From positions 1-51,365 of the forward strand of contig JAGXIO010000235.1 in the NCBI GenBank assembly GCA_024635555.1: 51,365 nt of DNA. Reading direction: 5' to 3'. Shown one piece after another: positions 42,139 through 50,821 of this stretch (positions are counted from its first letter, which is position 1; the number at the start of each line of letters is the position of its first letter). Under the pieces are notes generated by a model, which had not been told where the DNA came from, did no database searches, and saw only the letters and a list, made by a program, of their open reading frames with translations. The stretch is from Saccharicrinis sp. (lineage in GTDB: Bacteria > Bacteroidota > Bacteroidia > Bacteroidales > Marinilabiliaceae). A program made the translations under genes and the position numbers.

Positions 42139-42522
42139 TTAATCAGTTTGCTTATCACGGGCCTGAGTCAAGCCTTCAGCATCTTTAGCCTCTTCAGGTA
42201 AGGTCTTGGGCTTTTTTGCTATTGCATCTTCCTTTTTGGCATTAGCATAGGGCTCGTAACTTTCAGTATCCGATATGGTTTCGTTTATTTCGCGAATATG
42301 ATTTTGAATATCATTTTTACTTTCTTCCATATCCTTTTTAAATTCATCGGCACCTTCCCTAAACTCACGTTTAAGATCGTCGGTAGCCCTACGGAACTCA
42401 TTCATACCTTTACCCAAGGTACGCGCCAACTCAGGTATTTTATTGGCACCAAATAGCACCAACACAGCTATTACTACGATGAATATCTCTCCACCTCCAA
42501 ATGAGAAAAAACCTAAATACAT
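42139..42522 (-). CDS. tatA: twin-arginine translocase subunit TatA/TatB
   Basis: A 127-residue protein with a short N-terminal membrane helix (about 11-26, IFIVVIAVLVLFGANKIPEL), the TatA/B hinge with Gly and Pro, an amphipathic helix (ARTLGKGMNEFRRATDDL) and a charged tail with a coiled-coil-like stretch. It builds the pore for export of folded proteins. TatA and TatB cannot be separated by sequence alone; no tatC is in the window. The open frame extends to 42579, but MYLGFFSFGGGE at 42522 matches the family start. Confidence 0.88.
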   Translation of the reverse strand: MYLGFFSFGGGEIFIVVIAVLVLFGANKIPELARTLGKGMNEFRRATDDLKREFREGADEFKKDMEESKNDIQNHIREINETISDTESYEPYANAKKEDAIAKKPKTLPEEAKDAEGLTQARDKQTD

Positions 42523-42555
42523 ACTATCGAGATAAATAATTTGTTCAAAGATAAT

Positions 42556-42595
42556 AAAAACAAAACACCCTTTAAACACAAAGGTTTAAAGGGTG
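42556..42595 (-). terminator. terminator after secDF
   Basis: A perfect 12-bp stem, CACCCTTTAAAC (42566-42577) with GTTTAAAGGGTG (42584-42595), around a 6-base loop. On the minus strand it is followed by TTTTGTTTTT. It lies about 30 bases past the secDF stop. Confidence 0.9.
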
Positions 42596-42626
42596 CAAGT
42601 ATTATGAAGTTTTTTTGGGCTACTTA

Positions 42627-45600
42627 TTATTTCTCGGTAACCTTCTTTTTCTCTTTTCTATCAATTACCGCAATAGCAACAGGTGTTGCGATAAAGAGTG
42701 ATGAGTAGGTACCTACAACAACACCCAGCATCAGTGCAAACACAAATCCTTGTATCACTTCGCCACCGAATAAAAAGATAACCAACAATACAATAAACGT
42801 AGTTAACGATGTATTAATGGTACGGCTGATGGTGGAGTTTAAGGCTGAGTCAACAACGCCAATTTTATCACGTCTTGGATATAACCCTAAAAACTCTCTG
42901 ATACGGTCGAAAACCACCACGGTATCGTTTATGGAGTAACCAATAACTGTAAGTATAGCTGCAATAAAGGCTTGATCTATTTCTAGACTAAAAGGAACAA
43001 TACTATAAAAAATAGAGAATACTCCTAGCACAATAATAACATCATGCAATAAAGCTACTACTGCACCTAATCCATACTCCCAGTTGCGGAAACGGATAAG
43101 GATGTACAAGAAAATTACGATGAGCGAAAAGATGATGGAATAATATGCTTTGGTTTTGATGTCCGTAGCAATAGTAGGTCCCACTTTTTGCGAGCTCATA
43201 CGGTAATTATTGATAAAATCGTCGAAAGTAACATCGGCGCCCAAGGTTGGAACTAAACCGTTGTATAGCTTTTTTTCAATGGTGTTATCCACTTCCGTAC
43301 CGTTTTCTTCAATCATATAGTTGGTGGCTATCCTCACTTGGTTATCACCTCCAAAAGTTTTAACCTCCACATTTGAGCCTTCAAATTCATCCGCCAGTGC
43401 CGATTGAATATCTGATGCCGAAACATTCTCCTCGAAACGCACCACATAGTTACGTCCACCCGAAAAGTCAATACCTAATTTTAACCCGTGCGTGGCCAGT
43501 GAGCCTACGCTAATTAGAATAGCAATACCTGATATAATGAAGAATAATTTTCTTTTTTCCAAAAATTTAATTTTGGTATTCTTCATAAAACCATGCGTAA
43601 GCTTAGTTCCAAATTTAATATCCACCTTTTTGGTCAATAACCATTCAAATATTAAACGGGTGATAAAAATAGCAGTAAAGAAAGAAGTTGCAATACCTAT
43701 CATTAAAGTAGTTGCAAATCCTTTGATTGGACCTGTACCGAACACAAATAAAATGATACCAGTAAGGAACGTAGTTACGTTGGAGTCAATAATTGCCGAG
43801 AAGGCGTTTTTATATCCATCAGATATAGCCAGACGAACACCTTTACCTGCAGCCATCTCTTCACGGATACGCTCATAAATAAGTACGTTGGCATCCACCG
43901 ACATACCTATGGTAAGGACGATACCCGCAATACCCGGCAAGGTAAGCACTGCACCAAACGATGCCAGCACCCCAAGTATAAAAAACATGTTGGCCAATAG
44001 CGCGATGTCGGAAACTGCACCCGCTTTAAAGCCATAAAAGAACATCATATAAACCAGTACTACTATAAATGCCAGCACAAACGAAGATAGTCCGGAGTCT
44101 ACAGCCTCCTGTCCAAGTGAAGGACCAACTACGGTATCTTCAACAATACGTGCAGGAGCAGGCAGTTTACCCGACTTTAATATGTTCGCAAGGTCTTTCG
44201 CTTCCTCAGTGGTAAAGTTACCGGTGATAGAGCTACGTCCTCCTTTAATCTCTGCATTTACCGTGGGGTAGCTATATACATAACTATCTAACACAATAGC
44301 AATACTTTTGCCAATGCTAGCTTTTGTTAAACGAGCCCACACGTTGGCACCCTCGGTGTTCATACCCATGCTAATTTCGTAATCGCCGCGCTGTCCGGTT
44401 TCGGCACGAGCGTTGGTAATTACATCGCCCTCAAGTGGTGGGCGACCATCGTGACTAGTTACTTTGATGGCAATAAGCTCAAAAATTTCGTCTTTGCTCA
44501 TCTTTCCGTCTATTTCGCGTGGTGGTAGTGGCTTTACAGTCCACATAAACCTTACGTTTTTAGGAAACAAGGCACGAACCTGTTCCATTTGCAAGTATCT
44601 GTTAACTTTGGAGGTGTCCTTGGCCAAAGAATATCCTACAAGTGGTCCTGTTTGACGTTGACTAGGATTTAAAACACTAAATAAAGAGTTTTGCGTTTGT
44701 GTGGCGGCTAAAGAATCTACTGCTGTTTCAGTCTCATCCAACTGGCTCAACAAGTCATCTGCCGTATCTTCGTCAGCTTTCACTTCAAGTGAGTCCACCG
44801 TTTCAACTTCTTCAACAGGCTTATCCGTTTTATTCAAAGCTGCTTTGGCATTTTCAATGCTAATTACCTTATTATTGGCAGCAATTAAGTTTTGCACCAA
44901 CTCGCTAAGTTCATAGGTTTCCCAAAACTCCAGACTGGCAGTACCTTGCAATAGCTTACGAACCCTTTGGGGATCCTTAACACCGGGAAGCTCAACCAAA
45001 ACACGTCCGGCTTTTTCTAAGCGTTGGATATTTGGCTGTGTCACTCCAAAACGGTCAATACGTGTGCGCAAAATATTAAAAGCATTGTCGATGGCACTCT
45101 TAGCCTCTTCGCGCACAACTTTTATTACCTCATCATTGGATGTGTTATAATCAATTCTTCCTTTAAGCTCAACCGTATTAAAGATGGCGGCCAAACGGGC
45201 TTCGCTATCCAACTCTTTAAAAGAATCGTAAAATAAGGAGATAAAATTTTCGGAAGATGTTTTCTCTTTTTCTTCGGCTAATTGTAATGCCTTGTTAAAT
45301 GTAGGATCCGAATTGTAATTGGAAAGGGCTTTGAGTATGTCGGCCACTCGAACTTCGAGGATAAGGTTCATACCCCCTTTAAGGTCAAGACCAAAGTTAA
45401 TTTCCTTTTCCTTACACTCCCTGTAAGTATATTTTTTTAATCCCAAGAAATTGTAAATCGGCTCATTGGCTACTGAATCCAAATAGTTAGTCTCTATTTG
45501 CTGATTACCCATTGCAATTTCCTTCGCCTTATTTTCTTCCTGTCTGGTTTGATAGGTAAACATCAACTGATATAAACTTACCAAGGCCAGAAGAATGGCA

Positions 45601-45629
45601 AAGACCCTGATCGCTCCTTTGTTTTGCAT
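42627..45629 (-). CDS. secDF: protein translocase subunit SecDF (fused)
   Basis: A 1000-residue fusion of SecD and SecF, the proton-driven accessory of the Sec translocon that pulls exported proteins across the inner membrane. SecD motifs: GLDLKGGMNLILEV near residue 81 and the RIDRFGV segment; SecF half: GIDFSGGRNYVVRF near residue 720. Twelve membrane helices are expected. Between the conserved parts of the SecD periplasmic region lies an acidic insertion (about 265-315, rich in Glu, Asp, Thr and Ser). Fusion of the two halves is the Bacteroidota norm. It is followed by a strong terminator. Confidence 0.96.
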   Translation of the reverse strand: MQNKGAIRVFAILLALVSLYQLMFTYQTRQEENKAKEIAMGNQQIETNYLDSVANEPIYNFLGLKKYTYRECKEKEINFGLDLKGGMNLILEVRVADILKALSNYNSDPTFNKALQLAEEKEKTSSENFISLFYDSFKELDSEARLAAIFNTVELKGRIDYNTSNDEVIKVVREEAKSAIDNAFNILRTRIDRFGVTQPNIQRLEKAGRVLVELPGVKDPQRVRKLLQGTASLEFWETYELSELVQNLIAANNKVISIENAKAALNKTDKPVEEVETVDSLEVKADEDTADDLLSQLDETETAVDSLAATQTQNSLFSVLNPSQRQTGPLVGYSLAKDTSKVNRYLQMEQVRALFPKNVRFMWTVKPLPPREIDGKMSKDEIFELIAIKVTSHDGRPPLEGDVITNARAETGQRGDYEISMGMNTEGANVWARLTKASIGKSIAIVLDSYVYSYPTVNAEIKGGRSSITGNFTTEEAKDLANILKSGKLPAPARIVEDTVVGPSLGQEAVDSGLSSFVLAFIVVLVYMMFFYGFKAGAVSDIALLANMFFILGVLASFGAVLTLPGIAGIVLTIGMSVDANVLIYERIREEMAAGKGVRLAISDGYKNAFSAIIDSNVTTFLTGIILFVFGTGPIKGFATTLMIGIATSFFTAIFITRLIFEWLLTKKVDIKFGTKLTHGFMKNTKIKFLEKRKLFFIISGIAILISVGSLATHGLKLGIDFSGGRNYVVRFEENVSASDIQSALADEFEGSNVEVKTFGGDNQVRIATNYMIEENGTEVDNTIEKKLYNGLVPTLGADVTFDDFINNYRMSSQKVGPTIATDIKTKAYYSIIFSLIVIFLYILIRFRNWEYGLGAVVALLHDVIIVLGVFSIFYSIVPFSLEIDQAFIAAILTVIGYSINDTVVVFDRIREFLGLYPRRDKIGVVDSALNSTISRTINTSLTTFIVLLVIFLFGGEVIQGFVFALMLGVVVGTYSSLFIATPVAIAVIDRKEKKKVTEK

Positions 45630-45865
45630 CTGTACTTAAGATTTTATTTTGTTGTAATTTAAATTTGATTCTTTTTTCTATAATTGCGCAAATATATTGT
45701 TTTTTTTTAGAAATACCTCCTTATATACAATAGTTGAAGCTTAGATGTATATTTACTTTAATTATAAATAACAGATGCAGAAGCTTGAGTTTTCAACATT
45801 TAATACACTAAAATACCTATATTTACTGTTGATGTTGTGTAACATTGCCATCAAATAATAAAATC
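45630..45865. other. divergent spacer between secDF and the degenerate activator
   Basis: 236 AT-rich bases with no gene. It must contain the secDF promoter and that of the plus-strand regulator, but no box could be placed with confidence. Confidence 0.4.
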
Positions 45866-47236
45866 ATGCACCAACAAAAAGGACATATCCTGGCCATTGA
45901 CCGCAACGAGGATGTTTTATTCGCCTTAAAGATTATACTTAAAGCACACGTAAAATTTTTTAAAACAGAAAGTAATCCGGCCAACATTGAAGCCCTATTG
46001 AATTCAGAATCTTTTAATGTGATTTTGTTGGACATAAATCTGTGTAGTGATTTAACAAAAGAGCCTGACAACTTCCTACATCTAAAAAAAATACTACATA
46101 TAGCCCCTACTGCAGTAGTGCTGGTAATTACACCTTACGGCGAAATACAAAAATCGATGCTGGCAATAGCGGATGGGGCTAGCGATTTTATACTAAAACC
46201 TTGGCAAAACGAAAAAGTATTGGCAACGGTTTTGTCGGCCGTAGAATTAAGCCGATTACATTACGAAGTGCGCGATTTGAAAGAAAAACAGCAAGTATTG
46301 TATAGAATAATAGACAAACCTTTTTCTGAATTGATAGGTGATTCCAAGCCTATGCAAGAAGTTATAAGCACCATAGACAATATCGCACCAACCGAAGACA
46401 ATACATTAATAGTGGGCGAAACAGGAACAGGAAAAGAGTTGATAGCCAGAGTGCTCCACAAAAAATCTGCACGAAAAAACGAAGCTTTTATCTGTATCAA
46501 TTTAAACACAATATTACCAGATGAAGTTGAAAACGAATTATTTGGCCAAGTAAAAGAAGCCTTTATTCCTGCCGATAACCATAAACCTGGACGCATAGAG
46601 CTGGCTCATAAAGGAACGCTGTTTATAGAAGAAATTAACAAACTCTCTTACCCCTTACAAGATAAATTACTAACTATTATACGCGGTGAGACGCTTGCCA
46701 TCTTAGGCAGAACCAAACCTAAATCCATTGATATCAGGTTAATGTGCACCTCCAGCATGCCTTTAAAGGATATTGCTGATACAGAACCTGCGACTAACAT
46801 AATTAAGCAATTAAATCTTACTGAGATAACAATACCACCATTGCGCCAAAGAATGGAAGATCTCCCTCTTTTAGCCGATCATTTTTTAAATATTTTTTCG
46901 AGAAAATATAAAAAAGTAGCCAAACTAAACAAGAATGCACTAAACAAACTACTACAATACGAATGGCCCGGGAATGTGCAAGAGTTGCGTTTGGTGCTAC
47001 AAAACGCTGTTATTTTGAGCGAAAATCAAATCCTGAGCGAAGCTCACTTTCGCTTATCTCCCTCCATTTCATCTGATGATAATTTTGAGATAAATACCAC
47101 TAACCTGGAAGATTTAGAAAGATTTATGATAGAAAAAGTATTGACCAAAAACCATGGAAACATTTCAAAAGCAGCTGTGCAATTGGGTCTTACGCGTACA
47201 TCATTATATCGTAGGATAGAGAAGTATGGGCTGTAA
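45866..47236 (+). CDS. NtrC-like response regulator with degenerate AAA+ domain
   Basis: A 456-residue protein with the layout of a sigma-54 activator: receiver (Asp56 in VILLDINLCSD, Lys111), AAA+ domain (about 155-390) and Fis-type helix-turn-helix (about 425-455, NISKAAVQLGLTRTSLYRRIEKYG). Walker A GETGTGKE (184-191) is intact. The GAFTGA loop is replaced by EAFIPA (231-236), Walker B reads LFIEEI rather than LFLDEI, and the arginine-finger region FRxDLYYRL reads TNIIKQLNLT, without arginine. Loss of GAFTGA means it should not open sigma-54 promoters, so it may act as a classical regulator at sigma-70 promoters, as TyrR does. The frame opens at a TTG at 45845; the ATG at 45866 is chosen. 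Confidence 0.88.
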   Translation: MHQQKGHILAIDRNEDVLFALKIILKAHVKFFKTESNPANIEALLNSESFNVILLDINLCSDLTKEPDNFLHLKKILHIAPTAVVLVITPYGEIQKSMLAIADGASDFILKPWQNEKVLATVLSAVELSRLHYEVRDLKEKQQVLYRIIDKPFSELIGDSKPMQEVISTIDNIAPTEDNTLIVGETGTGKELIARVLHKKSARKNEAFICINLNTILPDEVENELFGQVKEAFIPADNHKPGRIELAHKGTLFIEEINKLSYPLQDKLLTIIRGETLAILGRTKPKSIDIRLMCTSSMPLKDIADTEPATNIIKQLNLTEITIPPLRQRMEDLPLLADHFLNIFSRKYKKVAKLNKNALNKLLQYEWPGNVQELRLVLQNAVILSENQILSEAHFRLSPSISSDDNFEINTTNLEDLERFMIEKVLTKNHGNISKAAVQLGLTRTSLYRRIEKYGL

Positions 47237-47511
47237 GAGATTTAACCTGAAAAATTCACTTCGGGATTCGGAATAAATGGATGTAAAACTTTATATTTTA
47301 ATTAGTTAAAAACAAAAACAGCACTTTAGATTACTCCCAAAAATGAGTTATTAAGAAACGGTATTTTATAGAGAAAAAACTGAAGAAATAACTAGTGATG
47401 GCGCGGTGCCACTGCATGAAAAGTTAATGGGTTAATATAGCTTGTTTAACACTATACATTTGCCGAATAATCCATTAAATTGCTTTTCAATATTTATCCA
47501 CTACAAATTTT
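47237..47511. other. intergenic region with a relic of the hairpin element
   Basis: 275 AT-rich bases without a gene. At 47241-47259 the left end of the element at 508-667 recurs (18 of 19 bases), but the hairpins that follow in the first copy are missing. A -7-like TACATTTG lies at 47455-47462, about 50 bases before the outer-membrane protein start. Confidence 0.5.
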
Positions 47512-48174
47512 ATGAGTATGAGAAATCTTGTTATAATATCATTTTTGATACTTGGGAGTATCGTTTTTGGTCAGAGCAAGCTGATCGGTTTTAAAAGCGG
47601 ATTAAGTTTGAATAACGTTAATTCAGAAAACTTTTTGAACAAGACTAATAACAGGTATGGATTTTTGGGAGGGTTCACCTATGATTATCCCTTAAAAAAT
47701 AACTTTTATGTAGGCATTGAATTACTCTATGCCCAGAAAGGTTTTAAAGAGGATTTTATGATCACGGACAGCAGCGGGGAACCATTAAAAGAAGGAACAA
47801 CTGATTTTAATACCAGTTATTTATCCATCCCTATGAAATATGGATATTCTTTTGGAAATAGATTAAGGTTAAACGTAAACGTTGGGATAGTGCCTTCTAT
47901 ATTGATTTCGGCGAAAATCAAAACTTTATCTTTGGAGGAGATGAAGATGGTAACGTATCGTAATACAGACCTGCCAGATAGAATTGATCTTGCCGGTCTG
48001 GCCGAAATAGGCTGTAACTATAAACTGAACGAGCAATTTATTCTTTGCCCATCGATCGCCTATACACACAGTTTTACCAACTTAGCCAATAAAAATTATA
48101 TGGCCGGAAGCAATTTAAGGCATTGGGGAGTTGCCTTGTCGGTGGGGTTTAAATATTTTCTGCGAAATGAGTAA
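47512..48174 (+). CDS. outer-membrane beta-barrel protein, PorT/OMP_b-brl family
   Basis: A 220-residue exported protein with a signal peptide (about 1-20, ending VFG before QSK) and a predicted 8-stranded barrel. It opens with GFKSGLSLNNVNSENF, the family's usual first strand, and ends in aromatic GVALSVGFKYFLRNE. The repeated G-x-Y/F strands (YVGIELLYAQKGF, LSIPMKYGYSF, LNVNVGIVPS) support a porin-like family 2 barrel. This family includes PorT of the T9SS, but most members are unrelated in function, so no specific role is claimed. The ATG at 47512 and a second one two codons inside are equivalent. Confidence 0.82.
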   Translation: MSMRNLVIISFLILGSIVFGQSKLIGFKSGLSLNNVNSENFLNKTNNRYGFLGGFTYDYPLKNNFYVGIELLYAQKGFKEDFMITDSSGEPLKEGTTDFNTSYLSIPMKYGYSFGNRLRLNVNVGIVPSILISAKIKTLSLEEMKMVTYRNTDLPDRIDLAGLAEIGCNYKLNEQFILCPSIAYTHSFTNLANKNYMAGSNLRHWGVALSVGFKYFLRNE

Positions 48175-48413
48175 AATTATTTTTTTCTTTGATTAATTCT
48201 CTCCAAATAAAATTCCATATTTTGACTTTTATGTATAGATTTTTATTCAGAATCGAAAAATAAAATCTTTTTACATAGAATTGTTGAACGCTTTATGACA
48301 GTTGATCCTGAGATGAAAAATGCGGGTTAAGGGAGCATACAGAGGAGAATGTACAGCAGAAAGCGTAAAGCGGAGAGCGTACAGTATAGATTAAAGTATC
48401 GAATACAGTACTA
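48175..48413. other. intergenic region between the barrel gene and rex
   Basis: 239 bases between convergent genes. The right half holds a purine-rich stretch with copy 2 of the agcgtaaagcg repeat at 48362-48388. No terminator hairpin was found. Confidence 0.45.
48362..48388. repeat. dispersed repeat, copy 2 (agcgtaaagcg type)
   Basis: The words agcgtaaagcg, gagagcgtacag and tata are shared with 37961-37999. Copy 2 lacks about 10 bases in the middle that copy 1 has. It lies downstream of rex on the minus strand. Confidence 0.45.
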
Positions 48414-49067
48414 TTACTTTTTATCGCTCAAATTTTTCATGCGGTTAAACATCACTGCCAAATGCGCATAGAGCGACGTATCCTGAATCACCACATCATC
48501 GCTTAGGCTAATACGGATAGGCGTAAAGTTCCAGATGCCCTTAATACCGCCGTCGGCCATGGTTTGGGCTACTTCCTGTGCAAACTCTGCGGGAACGGTT
48601 AAAATGCCTACCGTTGCATCCTCTTCCTTCATTTTTTTAAACTCGTTGACATGGTAAATGGGGACACCTTGAATTTGGGTTCCTATTAATTTGGGATCCA
48701 CATCAAAAGCAGCCACTATGGTCAACCCGTACTGATCTAATTTATGATCGTGAAGTAAAGCATTACCCAAACCACCGGCACCAAATATATAGGCTTTATC
48801 CAACGTGCGAAACCCCAAAAAATCTTCGAGTACATCAATCAACGTATTCACCTCGTAGCCCACTCGGGTTTTACCCACAATGCTTGTGTAGGATAAATCC
48901 TTGGTTACCTGTGTAGGATCTACGCCCATATCGCGGGCAATTTGAGTTGAGGAAATAAATTCTTGGTGGTCTCTCCTGGCAAGTTTCAAATAAGTCAAAT
49001 AACAGGGCATCCGGCGCAAAGATGGCTCAGGTACCAGACTTTCTTTTTTCTTGATTTCGCTTGTCAT
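48414..49067 (-). CDS. rex: redox-sensing transcriptional repressor Rex
   Basis: A 217-residue repressor that senses the NADH/NAD+ ratio. The N-terminal winged helix (about 17-80, LRRMPCYLTYLKLARRDHQEFISSTQIARDMGVDPTQVTKDLSYT) binds DNA, and the Rossmann domain starts with YIFGAGGLGNALL. NADH binding releases the protein from operators of fermentative and respiratory genes. No obvious Rex operator was found upstream of genes in this window. The 20-residue Lys/Glu leader before the winged helix is usual for the family. Confidence 0.94.
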   Translation of the reverse strand: MTSEIKKKESLVPEPSLRRMPCYLTYLKLARRDHQEFISSTQIARDMGVDPTQVTKDLSYTSIVGKTRVGYEVNTLIDVLEDFLGFRTLDKAYIFGAGGLGNALLHDHKLDQYGLTIVAAFDVDPKLIGTQIQGVPIYHVNEFKKMKEEDATVGILTVPAEFAQEVAQTMADGGIKGIWNFTPIRISLSDDVVIQDTSLYAHLAVMFNRMKNLSDKK

Positions 49068-49230
49068 TGAATATTTTAAAACTTATGAATAAAAGTAAAG
49101 TCAATCTTAAGGTAACTTACAGATACGTTGAGCATGATGGCCAAAAGTAGATAAGTTTTATATTAAAGAAAAATTTCGATAATAATTATTTACCCATTTT
49201 GAAAGATGATGAAGAATTTAAAATGATTCT

Positions 49231-49334
49231 ATATAAAAAAATCTGCGAAGCGCTGCGAGAAAGTATGCTTTATAACACTTTCACGCAGATTTTCGCAGAT
49301 TAAATAGCGTAAATTCGCGCAGATTTTTTTATAT
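49231..49334. repeat. long nested inverted repeat of TCTGCG words between glmM and rex
   Basis: The outer arms, 49231-49249 and 49314-49334, are a near-perfect 19-bp inverted repeat, with two extra bases in the right arm, reading ATATAAAAAAATCTGCG on the left. Inside it, atctgcgaa (49241-49249) also pairs with ttcgcagat (49292-49300). T-rich arms on both sides make it a bidirectional terminator candidate; it lies 17 bases after the glmM stop (minus strand). The TCTGCG words match 38100-38146. Confidence 0.7.
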
Positions 49335-49350
49335 GAAACTATTGTTCTAC

Positions 49351-50742
49351 CTATAGTCCAGCTATCTCTTTGATGTCAGCAATAATTTTTTTCGCCAGCG
49401 CCTCGGCTTCTTTTATACTGGAAGCCTCAGAATAAATACGTATGATGGGCTCCGTGTTCGACTTACGCAGATGAACCCATTTATCCGGAAAATCAATTTT
49501 TACGCCGTCGATATCGTTGACTTGTTCGTGGCTGTATTTTCCTTTCATGCGAATTAAGATATCGTCCACATTCAAATCGAGTGTAAGCTCGATTTTATTT
49601 TTCGATATAAAATATGGAGGATAAGTAGCCCTTAGCTCCGAGCATTTTTTACCCGACTTAGCCAAATGCGTCAAAAACAAACCTATGCCCACCAAAGCAT
49701 CCCGGCCATAATGCGAAGCTGGATAAATTATCCCTCCGTTTCCTTCGCCACCGATGAGTGCATTGGTTTCTTTCATTTTACTAACAACATTTACTTCGCC
49801 CACAGCAGCCGCAGCATAGGTTCCGCCATGCTTTTCTGTCACATCGCGCAAAGCACGCGTGGATGATAGGTTGCTGACAGTATTGCCTTTTTGTTGGCTC
49901 AATACATAATCGGCAACGGCCACCAGGGTATATTCCTCGCCAAACATTGTTCCGTCTTCGTTAACTATGGCCAATCGATCCACATCAGGATCCACCACAA
50001 AACCTACGTCGGCTTTTTTAGCTTTGATGAGGGCGGATATTTCGGTGAGGTTTTCGGGCAGCGGTTCCGGGTTATGTGGAAAGTGCCCATTGGGTTCGCA
50101 ATAAAGCTCAATTACATTTTTTACGCCAAGTGCTTTTAACAAAGGCGGCAAAAAGATACCCCCGGTTGAGTTAACACAATCTATAGCCACGCTAAAATTA
50201 GCCTTACGGATAGCCTCTAAATCAACCAGCTCCAGCTGGCAAACATGGTCGATGTGCTTTTGAAGATAGGAATCCTCATTTTTAGTTGTACCTAACACAT
50301 CCACCTGAGCAAACGAAAATGCCTCTTCCTCGGCCAATTGCAGTATTTTTTCACCCTCCGCGGCATTTAAAAACTCTCCTTTGTTATTGAGCAATTTTAA
50401 GGCGTTCCACTGCTTTGGGTTGTGGCTGGCGGTGAGGATGATTCCCCCATCGGCCTTTTCCATGGTTACGGCCAGCTCGGTAGTGGGTGTGGTTGACAAG
50501 CCAAGGTTTATTACATTAACCCCGCAGCCCATCAGTGTACCTTCCACTATTTTATCAACCATGGGGCCGGATATTCTGGCATCACGGCCAACAACCACGG
50601 TGATTTTATCGTTTTTTACATTTTCTTTTACCCACATGGCATAGGATGCCGTGAATTTCACAAGATCCATTGGGCTCAAACCATCGCCCGGTTTGCCTCC
50701 AATAGTGCCTCGGATTCCTGAAATAGATTTAATTAAGGTCAT
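49351..50742 (-). CDS. glmM: phosphoglucosamine mutase
   Basis: A 463-residue alpha-D-phosphohexomutase converting glucosamine-6-phosphate to glucosamine-1-phosphate for peptidoglycan and lipopolysaccharide synthesis. Active-site serine loop ILTASHNPK (Ser106), metal loop DPDVDRLAI, sugar loop GGEGNGGI and phosphate-binding loop RKSNTEPIIR are all present. The family also includes phosphomannomutases; GlmM is the likely role because the enzyme is essential and no other copy is visible here. The start MTLIKSISGIRGT is normal. Confidence 0.9.
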   Translation of the reverse strand: MTLIKSISGIRGTIGGKPGDGLSPMDLVKFTASYAMWVKENVKNDKITVVVGRDARISGPMVDKIVEGTLMGCGVNVINLGLSTTPTTELAVTMEKADGGIILTASHNPKQWNALKLLNNKGEFLNAAEGEKILQLAEEEAFSFAQVDVLGTTKNEDSYLQKHIDHVCQLELVDLEAIRKANFSVAIDCVNSTGGIFLPPLLKALGVKNVIELYCEPNGHFPHNPEPLPENLTEISALIKAKKADVGFVVDPDVDRLAIVNEDGTMFGEEYTLVAVADYVLSQQKGNTVSNLSSTRALRDVTEKHGGTYAAAAVGEVNVVSKMKETNALIGGEGNGGIIYPASHYGRDALVGIGLFLTHLAKSGKKCSELRATYPPYFISKNKIELTLDLNVDDILIRMKGKYSHEQVNDIDGVKIDFPDKWVHLRKSNTEPIIRIYSEASSIKEAEALAKKIIADIKEIAGL

Positions 50743-50821
50743 ATATAAAAATTTTAACAGAATATATTATATTTGAGTTTGCTGATTAACTTTTATTTTT
50801 TTTAAAATACAAACAACATGT

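Noticed and set aside
42627-45629. Several antisense open frames within secDF
   Set aside because: They lie wholly inside a well-supported gene in other frames and show no domains.
47512-48174. Naming the outer-membrane barrel porT
   Set aside because: The family is broad; only the general barrel pattern is visible, with no porT-specific context.
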